This document shows, piece after piece, positions 25,901 through 39,032 of a DNA stretch of 64,000 nt. The DNA lies in contig CM055096.1 in NCBI GenBank assembly GCA_029204225.1, forward strand, positions 999,001 through 1,063,000, given 5' to 3'. The notes beneath the pieces were generated by a model. It ran no database searches. It was not told the DNA's origin and saw only the letters and a list, made by a program, of their open reading frames with translations. Numbering within the stretch: the stretch's first letter is position 1; each line of letters opens with the position of its first letter. The position numbers and the translations under genes are program-made. The stretch is from Diphasiastrum complanatum. Lineage: Eukaryota; Streptophyta; Lycopodiopsida; Lycopodiales; Lycopodiaceae.

Positions 25901-28900
25901 CTTCATTGATACTAAGATTTGTGATTTGATTCATAACTTGGTATCAGAGCACTTTCTTGGGAAAATTTTATCTTTTTGGAGGGTGACACCCTACTTATTC
26001 ACTTTTTGGCAGCATTTCCTCCTTGGCTAGTGCCCTGCCTTACAAGTTTCCCTTTGACATTGGGGCCTTCTTCTCGGTTGGTGCACTACTTCATGATGAC
26101 TTTGGCAACATTATCTTCACCTTTCACTTGCTGAATTTTTTCACTTTCTCGCAACCTTTCCTCCTCCCCTTGGCTAGCACCTTACCTTCATGGTTCTTTT
26201 CGACATTCGGGCCTTCTTCTTGGTTGGCGCCCTACTTCATGACAAATTTGGCAAAGTTTTCTCCACCTATCCCTTGCTAGATTTTTCACAATTTGGCAGC
26301 ATTTAAACCTTTTTGGTTGGCACCCTACCTTACATTGTTCTCCTTTGATATTGGGGTCTTTTTCTTGATTTGTTCCCTACTTCAAGAAGACTTTGGCGAC
26401 ATTTTCTCCCCCTATCGCCTTGGTACTCTCTTTGGTGGACATTTGGGCAGCTTTTTCACCACCTATCCCTTGCTGGGTTTTCTGTCACACTTGGGCATCT
26501 TGCTTCTTTGGTGCTCTATTTGGTGGACAATTTGCAACTTCTTCACTACATAATGTGGGCAACTTACTTCCTTATTTGGTGCTCTCTTATGTGGTGATCT
26601 TCCAACACTCACTTGCTGAATTATTCTTTGACACATTGGAGGCAACCTTTACCCTCTTTTGGCATCCACTTTGGGTGGGTATCTTTTCCTATCTATTGCT
26701 TTTTAACTTTACTACCTAAGGTTCAAGGTTCTGCTGTTGTCCCCACAGAAGCCAACCATAATTCTTCGTATATACTTCTCACTGTTAGTGCTTGAAAGAT
26801 CATCACGTCTGAATCTTTTAGCAATTTCGACCAGCAATTACCGTGCATCCTTGATTGTCTTAACCAGCAATGGCAATGCCTTGGATAGTAGTGGCAACAA
26901 CTCATTGATGATCGATACTGACCCTCGTGTGCGCTCTTTCTCCCTATGTGCATCAGCTGTAAGGTAGAGATGGCTATTTAGTTCATGATCTAGATGCTGC
27001 AAAGATTCCAGTTACAGCAAAGGCTCCAGCTATAGTCAAAATTCTAGCTGCCACACTTCATATTCAAATTGTAGCAAAGATTACATGTATATATGGGGCC
27101 AAGGATCATCATGCTCCTCTTATCGGTTCTATTGTTCCAGATCAGATATGCTTGGTTCATCACTTCCTCAGTATTTGGCTCAAATGATTACTATTGTTAC
27201 CGACCATCTAGATGGGTCTCAAGACCAGTATGTTCAAGCATATCCTAAATCAAATCTTGTGCATAAGGTACAATGTCAGATCTGATAATTGCTTTACATC
27301 CATTGGTTTATATCCCCCATATAAACCTGGCAGAGGTATGTGCCAATCCTGTTCTGCCCAAAATTGATGTTCCTACATCTGCAACAGTTTCTCATAATGC
27401 AATTTCATATGATTTGGGTTGTTATGATGCTTTATGTGGTGCTGCTACCTTTACTTTTCTTGTGGAGACAATTTCTCTTTGCTCTATATGTAGTCCTTAG
27501 TCTCAGTGTCTCTTGTGAGATGCATTTGAGCCATTTCTTGTGCATGGTTCACATTCATGGGCATTATGGATTACTTGGGACTCATCTACATCTACATATT
27601 GACAGGTTCCTGTTACTACTGATTGGCATTCCTAGCCTCCAACTCACTTGGGATGCATTGATGACATGTTCTATTGATATTGCTAGACATTCTTGGTCCT
27701 TGCGGATCGCTTGGAGCATGTGTAGTATGTACAATTCTCGCTCGATTATTCCCTACGAGTATGTGGCATGTTTGGTTGCTACGTGAACAAACAACTGCAG
27801 TACAAAAAATCGAAAAGAAAGAAGACAATATAAAGCAAGTTTTCTTGCACCATTGAGAAAACAGAATCATACAATATATTTGGGATCAAAGTTCATGTAA
27901 GAGATGCTATCAAGATAAAGAACAAGATTATTGTACGGTTTGTTGTTAGAAACGTTCTCTTACCATTGAAAAATTCCTCGCGTGTCCCTTGCAAAATATG
28001 ATAATCCTCTCGATGCCAGCCAACAGGTTTCAGATTATGGTATCTTTTTTCCTACAGCTTTGAAATATGATTGAGTTCTCAGACATTTGTAATGAACAAG
28101 GAAATTTTTACTTTGTAAAATGACTTCTGTTGAAAGAACTTGGCAAGAATAGAAAAGGCAGGTTAGCCAAATCTTATATGTATCATCAGCAATGAAAGGC
28201 CACTAATGTCTGCAAACTTCTTGTCACAAAAAATCGTCGAGAGATTTTATTTCCAAAGATCGACATCCAATCAAATCCATCATTTTTCATTGTACAAAGT
28301 TCAAACTAGCATATGGCCTACCCAATCAAATGTCAACTTATAGCCAAATCCACAATGTAAGACTTAACAACCCTAAAAACAGAGTTGTATGACATTTGAC
28401 ACCTTGGCTTCTTCAAAATCATCTTGGAAGAGAAAGTATTCAAGTTCAGATGCTCCCATAGGAACCATGTCATCTAGTTCCTTCGCTGCTTTTACTTGAT
28501 TTCTCAAAATTGACCTTGGAGCATGAGGGGAAAGTTCATGACTCTTTTCATCCACCACATCGCAAAGTACAAGAGCAGTATTTTCTAGCCTGCAAAAAAA
28601 TATGTGCTAAGATTAGTTTCATCCACGGTTTTATTCTTTTTCTCTGTCAATTACTGTCCGTTGCTCATGATACATCATGTCTAATGTGCTACAAAAATAA
28701 TAGAGGGTCGAAACTTGTGATGTGCAAAATTTTATCGTGACAAGAAAAGCTACCCAAAAGGTTAGAGTATCACAAACTGTTTCTGCATGCTGTGAAAAAA
28801 AATCTCAACCTTTCCAGCCATACTCATGACTGATTGAATTTCAATGTGCCAAAGCATTCCTTATCTAAAACCACAAATTTCATCTGCAACACTTTGAAAG

Positions 28901-31900
28901 TCCTCTTACCAGCTTGCAACACGAAGTGTTCTTAAGTCAGGAACCAAGTGAATATCTCCATATCCAAGTTGCCAGCTAGCAAACCTGTAACCAGGAACAG
29001 GATCCATATTCATATCTGTCGCAAGTAAATACGAGCAGGCATGTAGCCCATCTGTGATTGCACTCTCCAGAAAGAACCTCGCAGTGTACCTGGATTAGAT
29101 CATGAATATGTACCATGTTAGCCTTTGCCATACATGATTACTGCCTCAAAAGTTCTTAGTAGGAACTTTATGTAAGTTTCTAGAAATTGAATACAGATGG
29201 ATTTTCATATGCTTACTCTGTAGCAACGCCTAACCTTAGATGAAAATGAACCCAGAGTAGGCTACATGTTCGCGGAAATGCACTGCCGGTACATGTTTGC
29301 ATTTTAAATCATACCAAACATATCCACATAACCATGATTGAAACTAGGCACATGCTCAATCATGTATGACAGCATACATTGAAATCTTTGACTGAACGCT
29401 AGTTATCAAAACACTTGGAAAAGTAAATCATGCTGATCTCTGATTTCTGCCTTACATAAAAAAGACAAATACATCAAATCCTAAGCTCAAAGTAAAAATA
29501 TTTCCTGAGCATGAAAATGAGACTTATGGAAAGGTTAAGAGAACTTACAAAAAGGCTGAAGAAAAAGGTTTCAAATTGAGGCTTTCTTCATCCACTTCAA
29601 AATCATGTCCATGCACACTACAGTTGAGCCAGCATTTGGCCATAACTATGTGAAACTGGCATATGTCTGTACTTCAAAAGGCTTTTGAAGATCGTGCTGT
29701 TGCACAATAGGGGCATTAAAAGTAGTAGACCTAACTGTCAAAAGACTTGCTGTTGAAATTCCCAAATGATAAAAGGCACTTTTCTCTTGTCATTTAGACA
29801 GAAAAATAGTTATATCTTAGAAATGATTGGTAGGTGGCTTCCATAACTGCATGCTTTTGAGCTAGACCATCTTCACTCATAGTAAAATCAAGATAAGATA
29901 TGAATGGAGCTATGAATACAAATTTTAACATCTGACTGTGTAAAGGATGTTTCATCTAAAAACTTTAAAAGTTTCTCTAGATGCAATAGATAATCTCTCA
30001 CTTTGAGAGTAGAAAAGAGTGTCATCCACGTGGAGTAATGACTACAAACTTATCAGGATGTCATTCATTAGTCTCAACAAATGTAGAGGAGGCATTTGAC
30101 AAACCAAATGGCATGACACGTGATTCATACATCCCTTGTCTAGTCACAACACGCACTTTCTTAAGTAAAGTATCAATCTTCACCTTGTGACATCCAACTT
30201 TAAGAAATTTTGGAAAGGTCCTCCCCCTAGTATTTGACAAAAAGAGGATAGCCCTTTTCAATAGTGATCTTGTTGAGCGCTCAGAAGTCTATTCACAATC
30301 TTCATCCTCTATCCTTTTTAGGTACAAGCAAGGTAGGTGATGAACATGATGAGGTTGAGGGTTTGAAGAAAGGATGCCTCAGTTAGGTTTGCGATTGTCT
30401 AATCAACCTCCTCATTCTCCCATATAAAAAGGCCTTTCAGGCAGTGAACAACTTGGAATGAGATCTATGATGTGTTGAACTTCCCTTGTAGAAGGCAAAG
30501 GATTTGGTGGCTTTTTAATAAGGTTTGGATATCTTTCCAGCATTTGTTGAATTGAAGGTGGAACCTCCTTAACTTGTGGCCTAATAAGCACTAATGGCAT
30601 ATGTTGGCTTCTGGATAACAACTTGGTACATCATTGAGTAGATATCAACAAAGATTTTGCCCCTGGAGGAGGTAAAGCCTGCAAGACATCTCGTTTTCCA
30701 TCTTTGAGGAGCTTTTATGTTTCAGCTTTGCTTGATAAAGAGCCTCCTCTTCATATCGGTATGAGATATTTTGTGACAATTCATATCAACCACATTGCAT
30801 AAAAAGTTCTCTGAGCTTAGAGATTGAAAACGTAACTAGACAGTGTCGAGTGACGTTGGCTTGTGTTCCCTTATCCATCTTATGCTATATAAAAGAAACA
30901 AGCTTATTATTTTTTATTTGTCTATGGATGCTAAGCAGATTTTATTAACAGAAGGATCTATAAACCTGATGATCAAACCGATTACAAGATCGAGTACTTC
31001 TTGTGTTGGAACACAAATTTTCAAACTTTCTTAAAAGAAAAAGAGTTTTCTTTCACTTGCTTTGCAAATGAAAACACTCCACCTAAGCATGCCCTTCCTT
31101 TTGTGAGAAGAACAAAACTTCCCATAAACTTCTCAAAACTTCACTTTAAGCTTTATCAAAATTATTGCCTTCATAATCATTGTAGAACTTATCTTTCTTA
31201 AGATCAACCTTCCTAAACAAATCCTCCCTTGTAGCATATTTCTTTTCTATAATTTCTGCCATCATTGAAGTCCTTTCTAGTTGCTAAATATCAAACAAGT
31301 CCCATTTAGCTTCAATGGAAAATAAGAGTCCAAGCTTCAAGAACAAGATCTTCCTCATAATCCTATACTTAGCCTTAAGAAAAGACTTGGGAAGGACTTA
31401 TTGTTAAAATTGGAAAAACAAATCATATTGATTTCTTGGCTTGCTACAAATGTTGTACCATGCAAGTATGTAGCTCATAAATGCAAAATGCCAAGTTTGG
31501 CCTATATAGAACTCAAGCTACATGGTTATGTAATGTTTAGTTTGAAGAATACAACTTGCATATAGTTTGTAGACATAGAATTGGCAAAGTCATGCTTGTA
31601 GAAACTCGTGGCAATTCACATGCATTAATTGTAAGTGATCCATAGTGACATGCAAGGCATGCACAAAGTATAATGGACACATGCATGATGATTTGTACTT
31701 TGTTAGTTAGAACTAGTACACTTGTAAAAAGTTGGTAGAATTTCATGCATGGCAAGTGACAAATGTCACATAGACTCTAGATGTCACTTTAGTTGTCATT
31801 TTGGAATGGATAGATGTGGTTCTACCTCGAGCTACCTCAAACTCCATAAATATGTGTAGCTCTCCTCACAATCGATGATGAAGAACCAAAGTTTTGTAGC

Positions 31901-34900
31901 TACCTCATGCCATTTTGGATCTAAACTATTTTGCTTGTTATCTCTCTAGCTTTCTCTCTCTAACTCGTGTTGAAGCTAATGCTAATACACTAAAATCTTG
32001 TACTTTTGTTCATTCTTTGATTCATTGCTATCATAATCTGATGCTTAGCATGCTAGATTGTGGTTAAGCCATTTCTTCTGAACTAGATCTTGCTAAACAA
32101 TCTAAAATCAGGTTACTGTGCTAATCACAAAGCTTAATCAAGATCAATCATACTTGTGGACATTCCCCACACGTGTGAATTCTGGAAATTTTGTCATGGT
32201 ATCAGAGCCAAATTAAGCTTTGCATGCTAACATCTCTGATTGTACAAGAAACTGAGAGCTAAATCAAGTAAAAAAGTAGTTTTGCACTTTTTCTCACCTT
32301 TCTCTAAAGTGTATTTGGAACAAATCGGATTGAAACTGAATTTTCAGACCTGAAAAGTGGTAGTACGGAATTCTGGAATTTCGCACGTGTGAAAATCAGA
32401 GATTTTCAGTCCTTTTGTTCTCCTTGCTAATAGATCCAAAGATAGCAAGTGTTATAGCTTAATGGAAAGCTTATGATCTGTACTTTCCATAGAAATTGAA
32501 ACCAAATCAATCTGATGTGTCTAGCAAGAGTTATAAGCTCTTAAAGAGGATAGGGACAGGTCCAAAATCCGAGTGACAGCATTTTGATTTGATTCAATCT
32601 TGCTTTGTTCTGATTCCATTGTTTTAAGCATCCTACACAAGAAACTGAAGATCAAGACCGAGTTTGAAGTAATGAACACCTTTTGAGCCTTCTGAGAGTC
32701 AATTGTGTTTTCTTTTGATGCACTTCACACGTGCCAAAAGTAGGATTCAAACTAGCCAAAGTGTCTCAATCCACTTTGTGTGTCTGATCTAGCTAACTTG
32801 TTTTGTGGAATATTTGAGAGTCATCTCAAATACAGTTGCAAGTGTTTCACATAGGAAGGTAGTACATCCTTGAAAATACCTATAGTGAAAGAGAGCAGGA
32901 ACTTTAAGTCTAATTGGAACAAGCTCAAACATATCTCAGTCCAATAACTAAGAAGTCTTCATTAAAATGGCATCTCAGGGAGGATATCTTCTAGACGCCA
33001 GTGAAAGACTAAACACTTCTAATTACTCAATTTGGAAGTTCAGAATGGAGTCTATCTTGATACTCCAAGATGTTATGGATATTGTGCTTGGTGTTGAGGA
33101 GGAGCCTCAAGCATAGGCTGAAATTCCTAAGTATAGGAAGAGAGCTAGAATGGCTCTACATTTCATTAAGATGAATGTATCTAATGAAATTTTGAGAGAA
33201 ATAGGATCTTGCACTACAGCCAAAGATGCTTGGGATGCACTTAAGTCCATCTATGAAGCAACGAATACTCACTCTTAGAAATCGGATTTTTCAAAGTTTC
33301 CAAAGAAGTGAGGAGAGTGCATCAAACTATGTTCTAAGAGTTAAAGATTTACATAGAGAGCTTTCCTATATTGGTGTTACTGTTAACCAAGCTGAGCTGG
33401 TTCAAGTCATACTGAATGGCTTGAGAGATGACTATGATAATCTTGTTCAGTCTTTTGCCATTAAGGAGGAGTTGCCTAATCTAGAAACTCTCCAAGGAAT
33501 TCTTATTTCTGAAGAATCTAGACAAAGCTATAAACTCTCCAGGATGAACAAACTCGAGCATGGTGGAAGTGACAAAGCTCTCTTTGTCAAAGGCAAGCAG
33601 AAAGGAAGGAGTAAGAATTAGTTCTCTCAAGCATCCAACAAAGACAAAGCCAAAGATCGAGACAAAGATGGTAAAGAGGATGATACATCTCATCCTTCTA
33701 ACTCAAAGACCAAGAAGAAGAAAGTGAAGTGTTTCTTCTGTGGCAAGAAGGGGCACTATGCCTCTAATTGCTTCAAGAAGAAAAACCAACTCAAGCAAGC
33801 TAATCTCTCCAAAGAGATTGAAGAAGATTCTGTTGCAAGTGATGCAGAAGGATCACTTATGGTGTCCAGTTTTTCTTCATCACCTTTCAAGAAAGATGGA
33901 GCTTGGTACATAGACAGTGGAGCCTCTTCACATATGTGTTGTTCAAAGGAGTCATTCTACCTTTCAAAGGACTCAAGAGACCTATTTATACTGCTAATGA
34001 TCATGAGTGCCCAATAGAAGGAATTGGCAACATTCCATTGGAACTTGCTTCTTCAAAAGTTCTTGCACTTTCTAATGTTCTTTTCATTCCAAAACTCAAA
34101 AAGAACTTAATTAGTGTGGCAAAGTTGCTTGATAATGGTTGTGATGTAAAGTTCAACTCCAATACTTTTTTTATCAAGAGAAAAGCTGAGATCCTTGCTG
34201 ATGGATCTAGATGTAGTGGAATTTTTAAGTTGAATTCTTATGAGAATGCAAACCTTTGTGAAGTTGCTTTGTTATCTAAGGAGGAGTTGTGGCATAGAAG
34301 GTTGGGACATCCTAACTTTACATCTATGTCTTCTATGGTTAAGAAGGAGAAGGCTATTGGTCTTCCAAAGTCTCTTTCTAAAGATTTCAAGCCTTGTGAG
34401 GCTTGTGCCATTGCAAAGTCACACAGAAAGCCATATCAGAAGTCTTTTATAAAGACTACTTATCCATTGGAACTCATACATTCAGATGTACATTTTTCCT
34501 ATTCTAAAAGTATTGGTGGTGCAACATGTTTTGTCACCTTTATTGATGACTTTACTAGATTCACTTGGTTGTATCTACTTTCTTCAAAGGCTATGGTTTT
34601 TGATCACTTCCTTATCTTCAAAGCTTATGTAGAAAAACAGTTTTCTTGCAAAGTTAAAGCTTTAAGATGCGATGGAAGAGGTGAATATATCTCCAACAAG
34701 TTTCATAATTATTGTGAAGGTGAAGGAATAAAGAGAGAATTTTCTTGTGCCTATTCTCCATCCCAAAATGGAGTAGCTGAGAGGAAAAACAGATCTTTAT
34801 GTGAATGTGCTAAAGCAATTCGAGTAGCAGCTTCTTTGCCTATTGAATATTGGGGTGAAGCTATAAATTGTGCAAACTATTTGTGCAATAGATTACCTCA

Positions 34901-37900
34901 CAATGCTCTTGCTGGAAAAACACCTTTTGAAGTCTTGTTTCAGAAGAAACCTAATCACCTTCGAGTTTTTGGTTGTACTTGCTTTGTTAATATGCCCTTG
35001 GAAACAAGGAAAAGAGATGATCCTAATTCTATTAAAGGGATCATGGTTGGATATGCATCCAACAAGAAAGCTTACAGAATCTATGTTCCCTCTACCTCAA
35101 CTACAATTGAGAGTAGGGATGTTATATTCCAAAATGTAAAGGATTCTAACAAAGGTGATGAAAGATCCTTCGTGGACATTTTGGCTCACAATAACTAGAC
35201 CTGACATAAGCTTTAGTGTTCATAAGTTGAGTCAGGCTATGCAAAATCCTACTATCTATCATTGGAAAATGGCCAAGAGAGTGCTTAGATATATATCTTC
35301 AACTTTTGATTTTGGTTTATTGTATAAAAGTGAAGATCTATCTATTATTGGTTATTCTCACTCAGATTTTGCAAGTGATAGAGCAGATCGAAAATCTACA
35401 AGTGCTTATGTCATATATCTTGGAGGAAACTTGATATCTTGGCTTTCCAAAAAGCAAGATACTGTATCACTCTCATCATGTGAAGCTGAGTACAAGGCAC
35501 TCACTACAACAACAAAGGAAGTGCTTTGGATCAAGAGGTTACTAGTGGAACTAAAGATAATCTTGGAAGAGGATCAACCTATGATCATGTGTGACAACAT
35601 TTCAGCCCAAGCCCTTGCCAACAACCCGATATTTCATGCAAGGAGCAAGCATATCGAAGTTGCACATCACTTCGTAAGAGAGAAGCTCATTGGAGGGGAA
35701 ATCAAATTGGAGCACATCGACACACCATCTTGCATTGCTAATATGCTCACCAAACCTTTGAGCAAAAGTTCCTTCATCAAGCATAGAGCCAATCTTGGAG
35801 TTATACCAAGATCCATGTTCAAATCAATATAGATTATTTTTAGGAGTGTTAAAATTGGAAAAACAAATCATATTGATTTCTTGGCTTGCTACAATTGTTG
35901 TACCATGCAAGTATGTAGCTCATAAATGCAAAATGCCAAGTTTGGCCTCAATTAGTCAAGGATTGAAGAGAATCCTTAAGGAATGCAAAACAATTATAAT
36001 AACATCGAGTTGAGTCTTTGTCAAAACTAGTGTTCAGTGGTTATAGGGTATCAAAAGGGTGAATATCAATAAGGTATCAAATTTCAATATATTGATATAT
36101 ATGGTTTCAAAATATTAAAACCCTGACATTACAGAGATCGCCAAATATGAAACATCTGGTATTCATATAGATACTCGCCAATGTTGGAATTGATGTTCAG
36201 CCTCAAATCCATTCAATAATGAGCATCCTAAAAGCTATATATACTTATACAAGAAAACCAGAAAAAGGATGACTCGAATTGTTATAACAGAAACTAGACT
36301 CGTATTTTTTAGAATTTTTCGATATCGTATCGACTCGAAATATCCGTAATCACTGCCATTCCCACTGATTTCTGACATGGTATCAAAGCGAGCAGTTCAA
36401 TAATCTGCAAAAACCACCGCGGATTATCAGTCCTATTTCTATCAAGACGTTGTTCTAGCAAGCGTGCAGCCAATAGTATTCCGAAATCGTTGTTTCTACC
36501 AACGATCTCACTCAACCCAGAATGGATCCGTCTTCTAGTTCTTCTCTGATCGACAAACTCGATGGGAGTAACTACCATGTCTGGAAATTCTAAATGAAGG
36601 TCATACTACTAGCCAAAGAATTGTGGACATCGTTGATGGCACAGAACTTAAACCAACTGGAGATTGAAAGATGGCAAGGCTTTTGCCATGATCACTCCCA
36701 ACATCAAGGACTACAAGAGGAGATCAGAAAATATACATCCTCCTCAGGCTCAGGGTCGGATCCTTAGGCTCTATATTCCAAAAATCGGAAGTTTAGATCC
36801 AAGAGATCTACAAAGTCAGTTTATCCTGACAAGAAGGGCAACATGCAGCCTGAATCGAATTTTGGCTCGGGGTCGAATTCTGGTTCAAGATCGAATTCGA
36901 ACTCTTCATCATTCCAACCATTGCAGAAACTATTCTACAAATACTATAAGAGGACTGGCCACGAAATCAAGGACTATAGAACTTTAAATTACAACAATGA
37001 GAAGAAGAAGCAGTTCCAACAACAAGCAAATTTTGCTTCAACCAGTTACTCGACACAGCAACGAGAGGAAGATGAAGCAGCATTTATGACCAAGGTTGAA
37101 GAACAACAGAATGTCGATTCCTGGTATCTAGATTTTGGAGCAACACAACACATGACTCACCATCAAGACTGGTTCAAAGATTATAAGTCATTCACCCACT
37201 CTCAAGTTGTGCAACTTGGAGACAACTCATCACATTCAATTTCGGGTGAAGGAACAGTCAGGGTAGAGTGAAGTCAAGTTGCTATCCAACGTTCTCCACG
37301 CTCCAAATCTAACCAAAAATCTTCTCTCAGAATCACAGATTCAAGTCGGAAGGTTGAATTCGATACAAACGGCTGCACCATTCTTGACAAATCCCAGAAA
37401 GTTCTAGCTTTCGGGAAGAGAAGTGGCAATCTTTACAAACTCAACCACTGCTATTCTTCTAATAGTCAAGCTCTTCACACTTCCACTTCTGAATCAACTA
37501 ATATGCTTTGGCATTTCAGATTAGGCCATCTCAATTTCAACAGCATTCATCAGATGTCAAATCAGAATTTAGTACAAGATCTGCCTTCAATTAGCCAATC
37601 GAATTCTCCATGTGAAAGTTGTATAATCAACAAACATGCTAGACCCAGTTCATACTTCTAGAGATTTGCTGGATCTTGTACACAGCGACATTTGTGGCCC
37701 GATATAGACTGCTTCCACAGGGGGAGCTCTCTATTTCCTAACCTTCATACTGCCACTTATTTTCTGAAGAACAAATCCGATACTTTCAAGTCCTTCAAGT
37801 AGTTCAAGGCGTCTGCTAAAAATCAGACCCAGAGAAAGATCAAAGCTCTATGCACAGATGGAGGGGAAAAATTTATCTTTTACAGAATTTAAGGAGTTCT

Positions 37901-38995
37901 GCAAGGCCAACAGAATACATCAACAATTCACAAATAGCTACTCACCTCAGTCCAAAGGGAATATCGGACACTCATCGAAAGTGCCAAAGGCATGCTGACC
38001 CATGCCTCTCTTCCAAAAAAATTCTGGGCAGAAGCTGTTACTACAGCCGCCTATTTACAAAATCGATCAATCATCAAAGCCTTGAATGGCAAGACACCTT
38101 ATGAGGTGTGGACAGGATCAAAACTGTCACTCAAAAATATTAGAGTGTTTGGTTGTATTGCTTACGCTCAAATCCCTGCTGATCTAAGAAAGAAGCTGGA
38201 CACGTCTTCCTATTTCCACATTGCCATGGTTCCGAGCAGCACCAAGCAAAGTCCTCCAAACTGCAGCATCACAAGCAAAAAATCGATTTTCATTGGCTAT
38301 TCCACAAATCACAAGGCATACAAGCTCTACAATCTAGACACCCAGAAGGCATACACCAGAAGCTTTTCTTCAAGGGTTTTTAACTTTTCCAGCAAGGGCA
38401 AAAAGCGAATCCTCTTCCAAATGTCCTTTTTCTACTTGCTCATCTTCTGCCAGTTGTTCTTTGAGAAGCTCATTTTCCACTTCCAACATCCCTATTTTCC
38501 CTTGTAATTGGGCCACTGTAGTTTCAAGTCCGGATATACGAAAGGCATGTCTTCGTAGTTCTTGTATTGCGTCAATGTGGCGACAAAGTATAATGGTGCC
38601 ATTAAAGGATGGCTCGGAAGAATATGTGGAACCCGAGTATTCACTAGGAACAGCGTTAGCTTGCACTGGCGTAGAAGAGGCAGGTGTAGAAACGGAAGGT
38701 GTAGAAACAGAACACCGCACAGGTGTGGAGGTGGGCAGCAACACTGAGGTAGTATCTGGTGACAGCGTTGAGGTTGAGGCCAACGCTGGAGCCGCAGAGG
38801 TAGAGGTACGTGGGGGGGGGTGTCGAGGGGGTGTCGAGGGGGAGCGTGGGCTCCCCTTCCCTTTCTTAGCCATAGTCTAGCAGGTAAGGACGTGGAGCGC
38901 TCCACAATCAGGCAGCAATCAAGCAGGTAGCATGGATGGCAGTCAGGAACAGGTGGGATCAGCAATGCGCACCATCACCTAGCACGCCATCCACG

Positions 38996-39032
<37 letters not shown>

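Larger units (their letters stand above)
16989..27963 (-). other. Giant intron 4 of glutamine synthetase (10,975 bp)
   Basis: Donor gtaagag just after exon 4 (27,957-27,963) and acceptor tttcag just before exon 5 (16,989-16,994). One nucleotide of codon G195 lies upstream and two downstream, so the phase closes. The intron holds a Gypsy pol fragment, an inverted LTR pair, a Copia 3' end and a retroelement leader. Apart from these I found no conserved coding sequence in it. About 17,000-18,000 has only short uninformative frames. Confidence 0.85.

Noticed and set aside
27085-27786. Overlapping ORFs rich in Leu/Ser as a membrane protein
   Set aside because: Compositional frames in CT-rich retroelement interior, no consistent frame or motif.
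29549-29643. Phase-compatible first exon for the synthetase (ATG at 29,643, donor gtaagttc), only 460 bp from exon 2
   Set aside because: Its 32 residues do not resemble the family, whereas the exon at 42,950-43,077 encodes the conserved [16 protein letters not shown] strand with the same phase. Could still be an alternative first exon.
32197-32209. Possible tRNA gene because of the iMet-like word
   Set aside because: Only the 12-13 base primer binding site is present, no cloverleaf.
33226-33621. Independent host gene for the gag-like frame
   Set aside because: Zinc knuckle, protease and integrase follow between LTRs; it is Copia gag.
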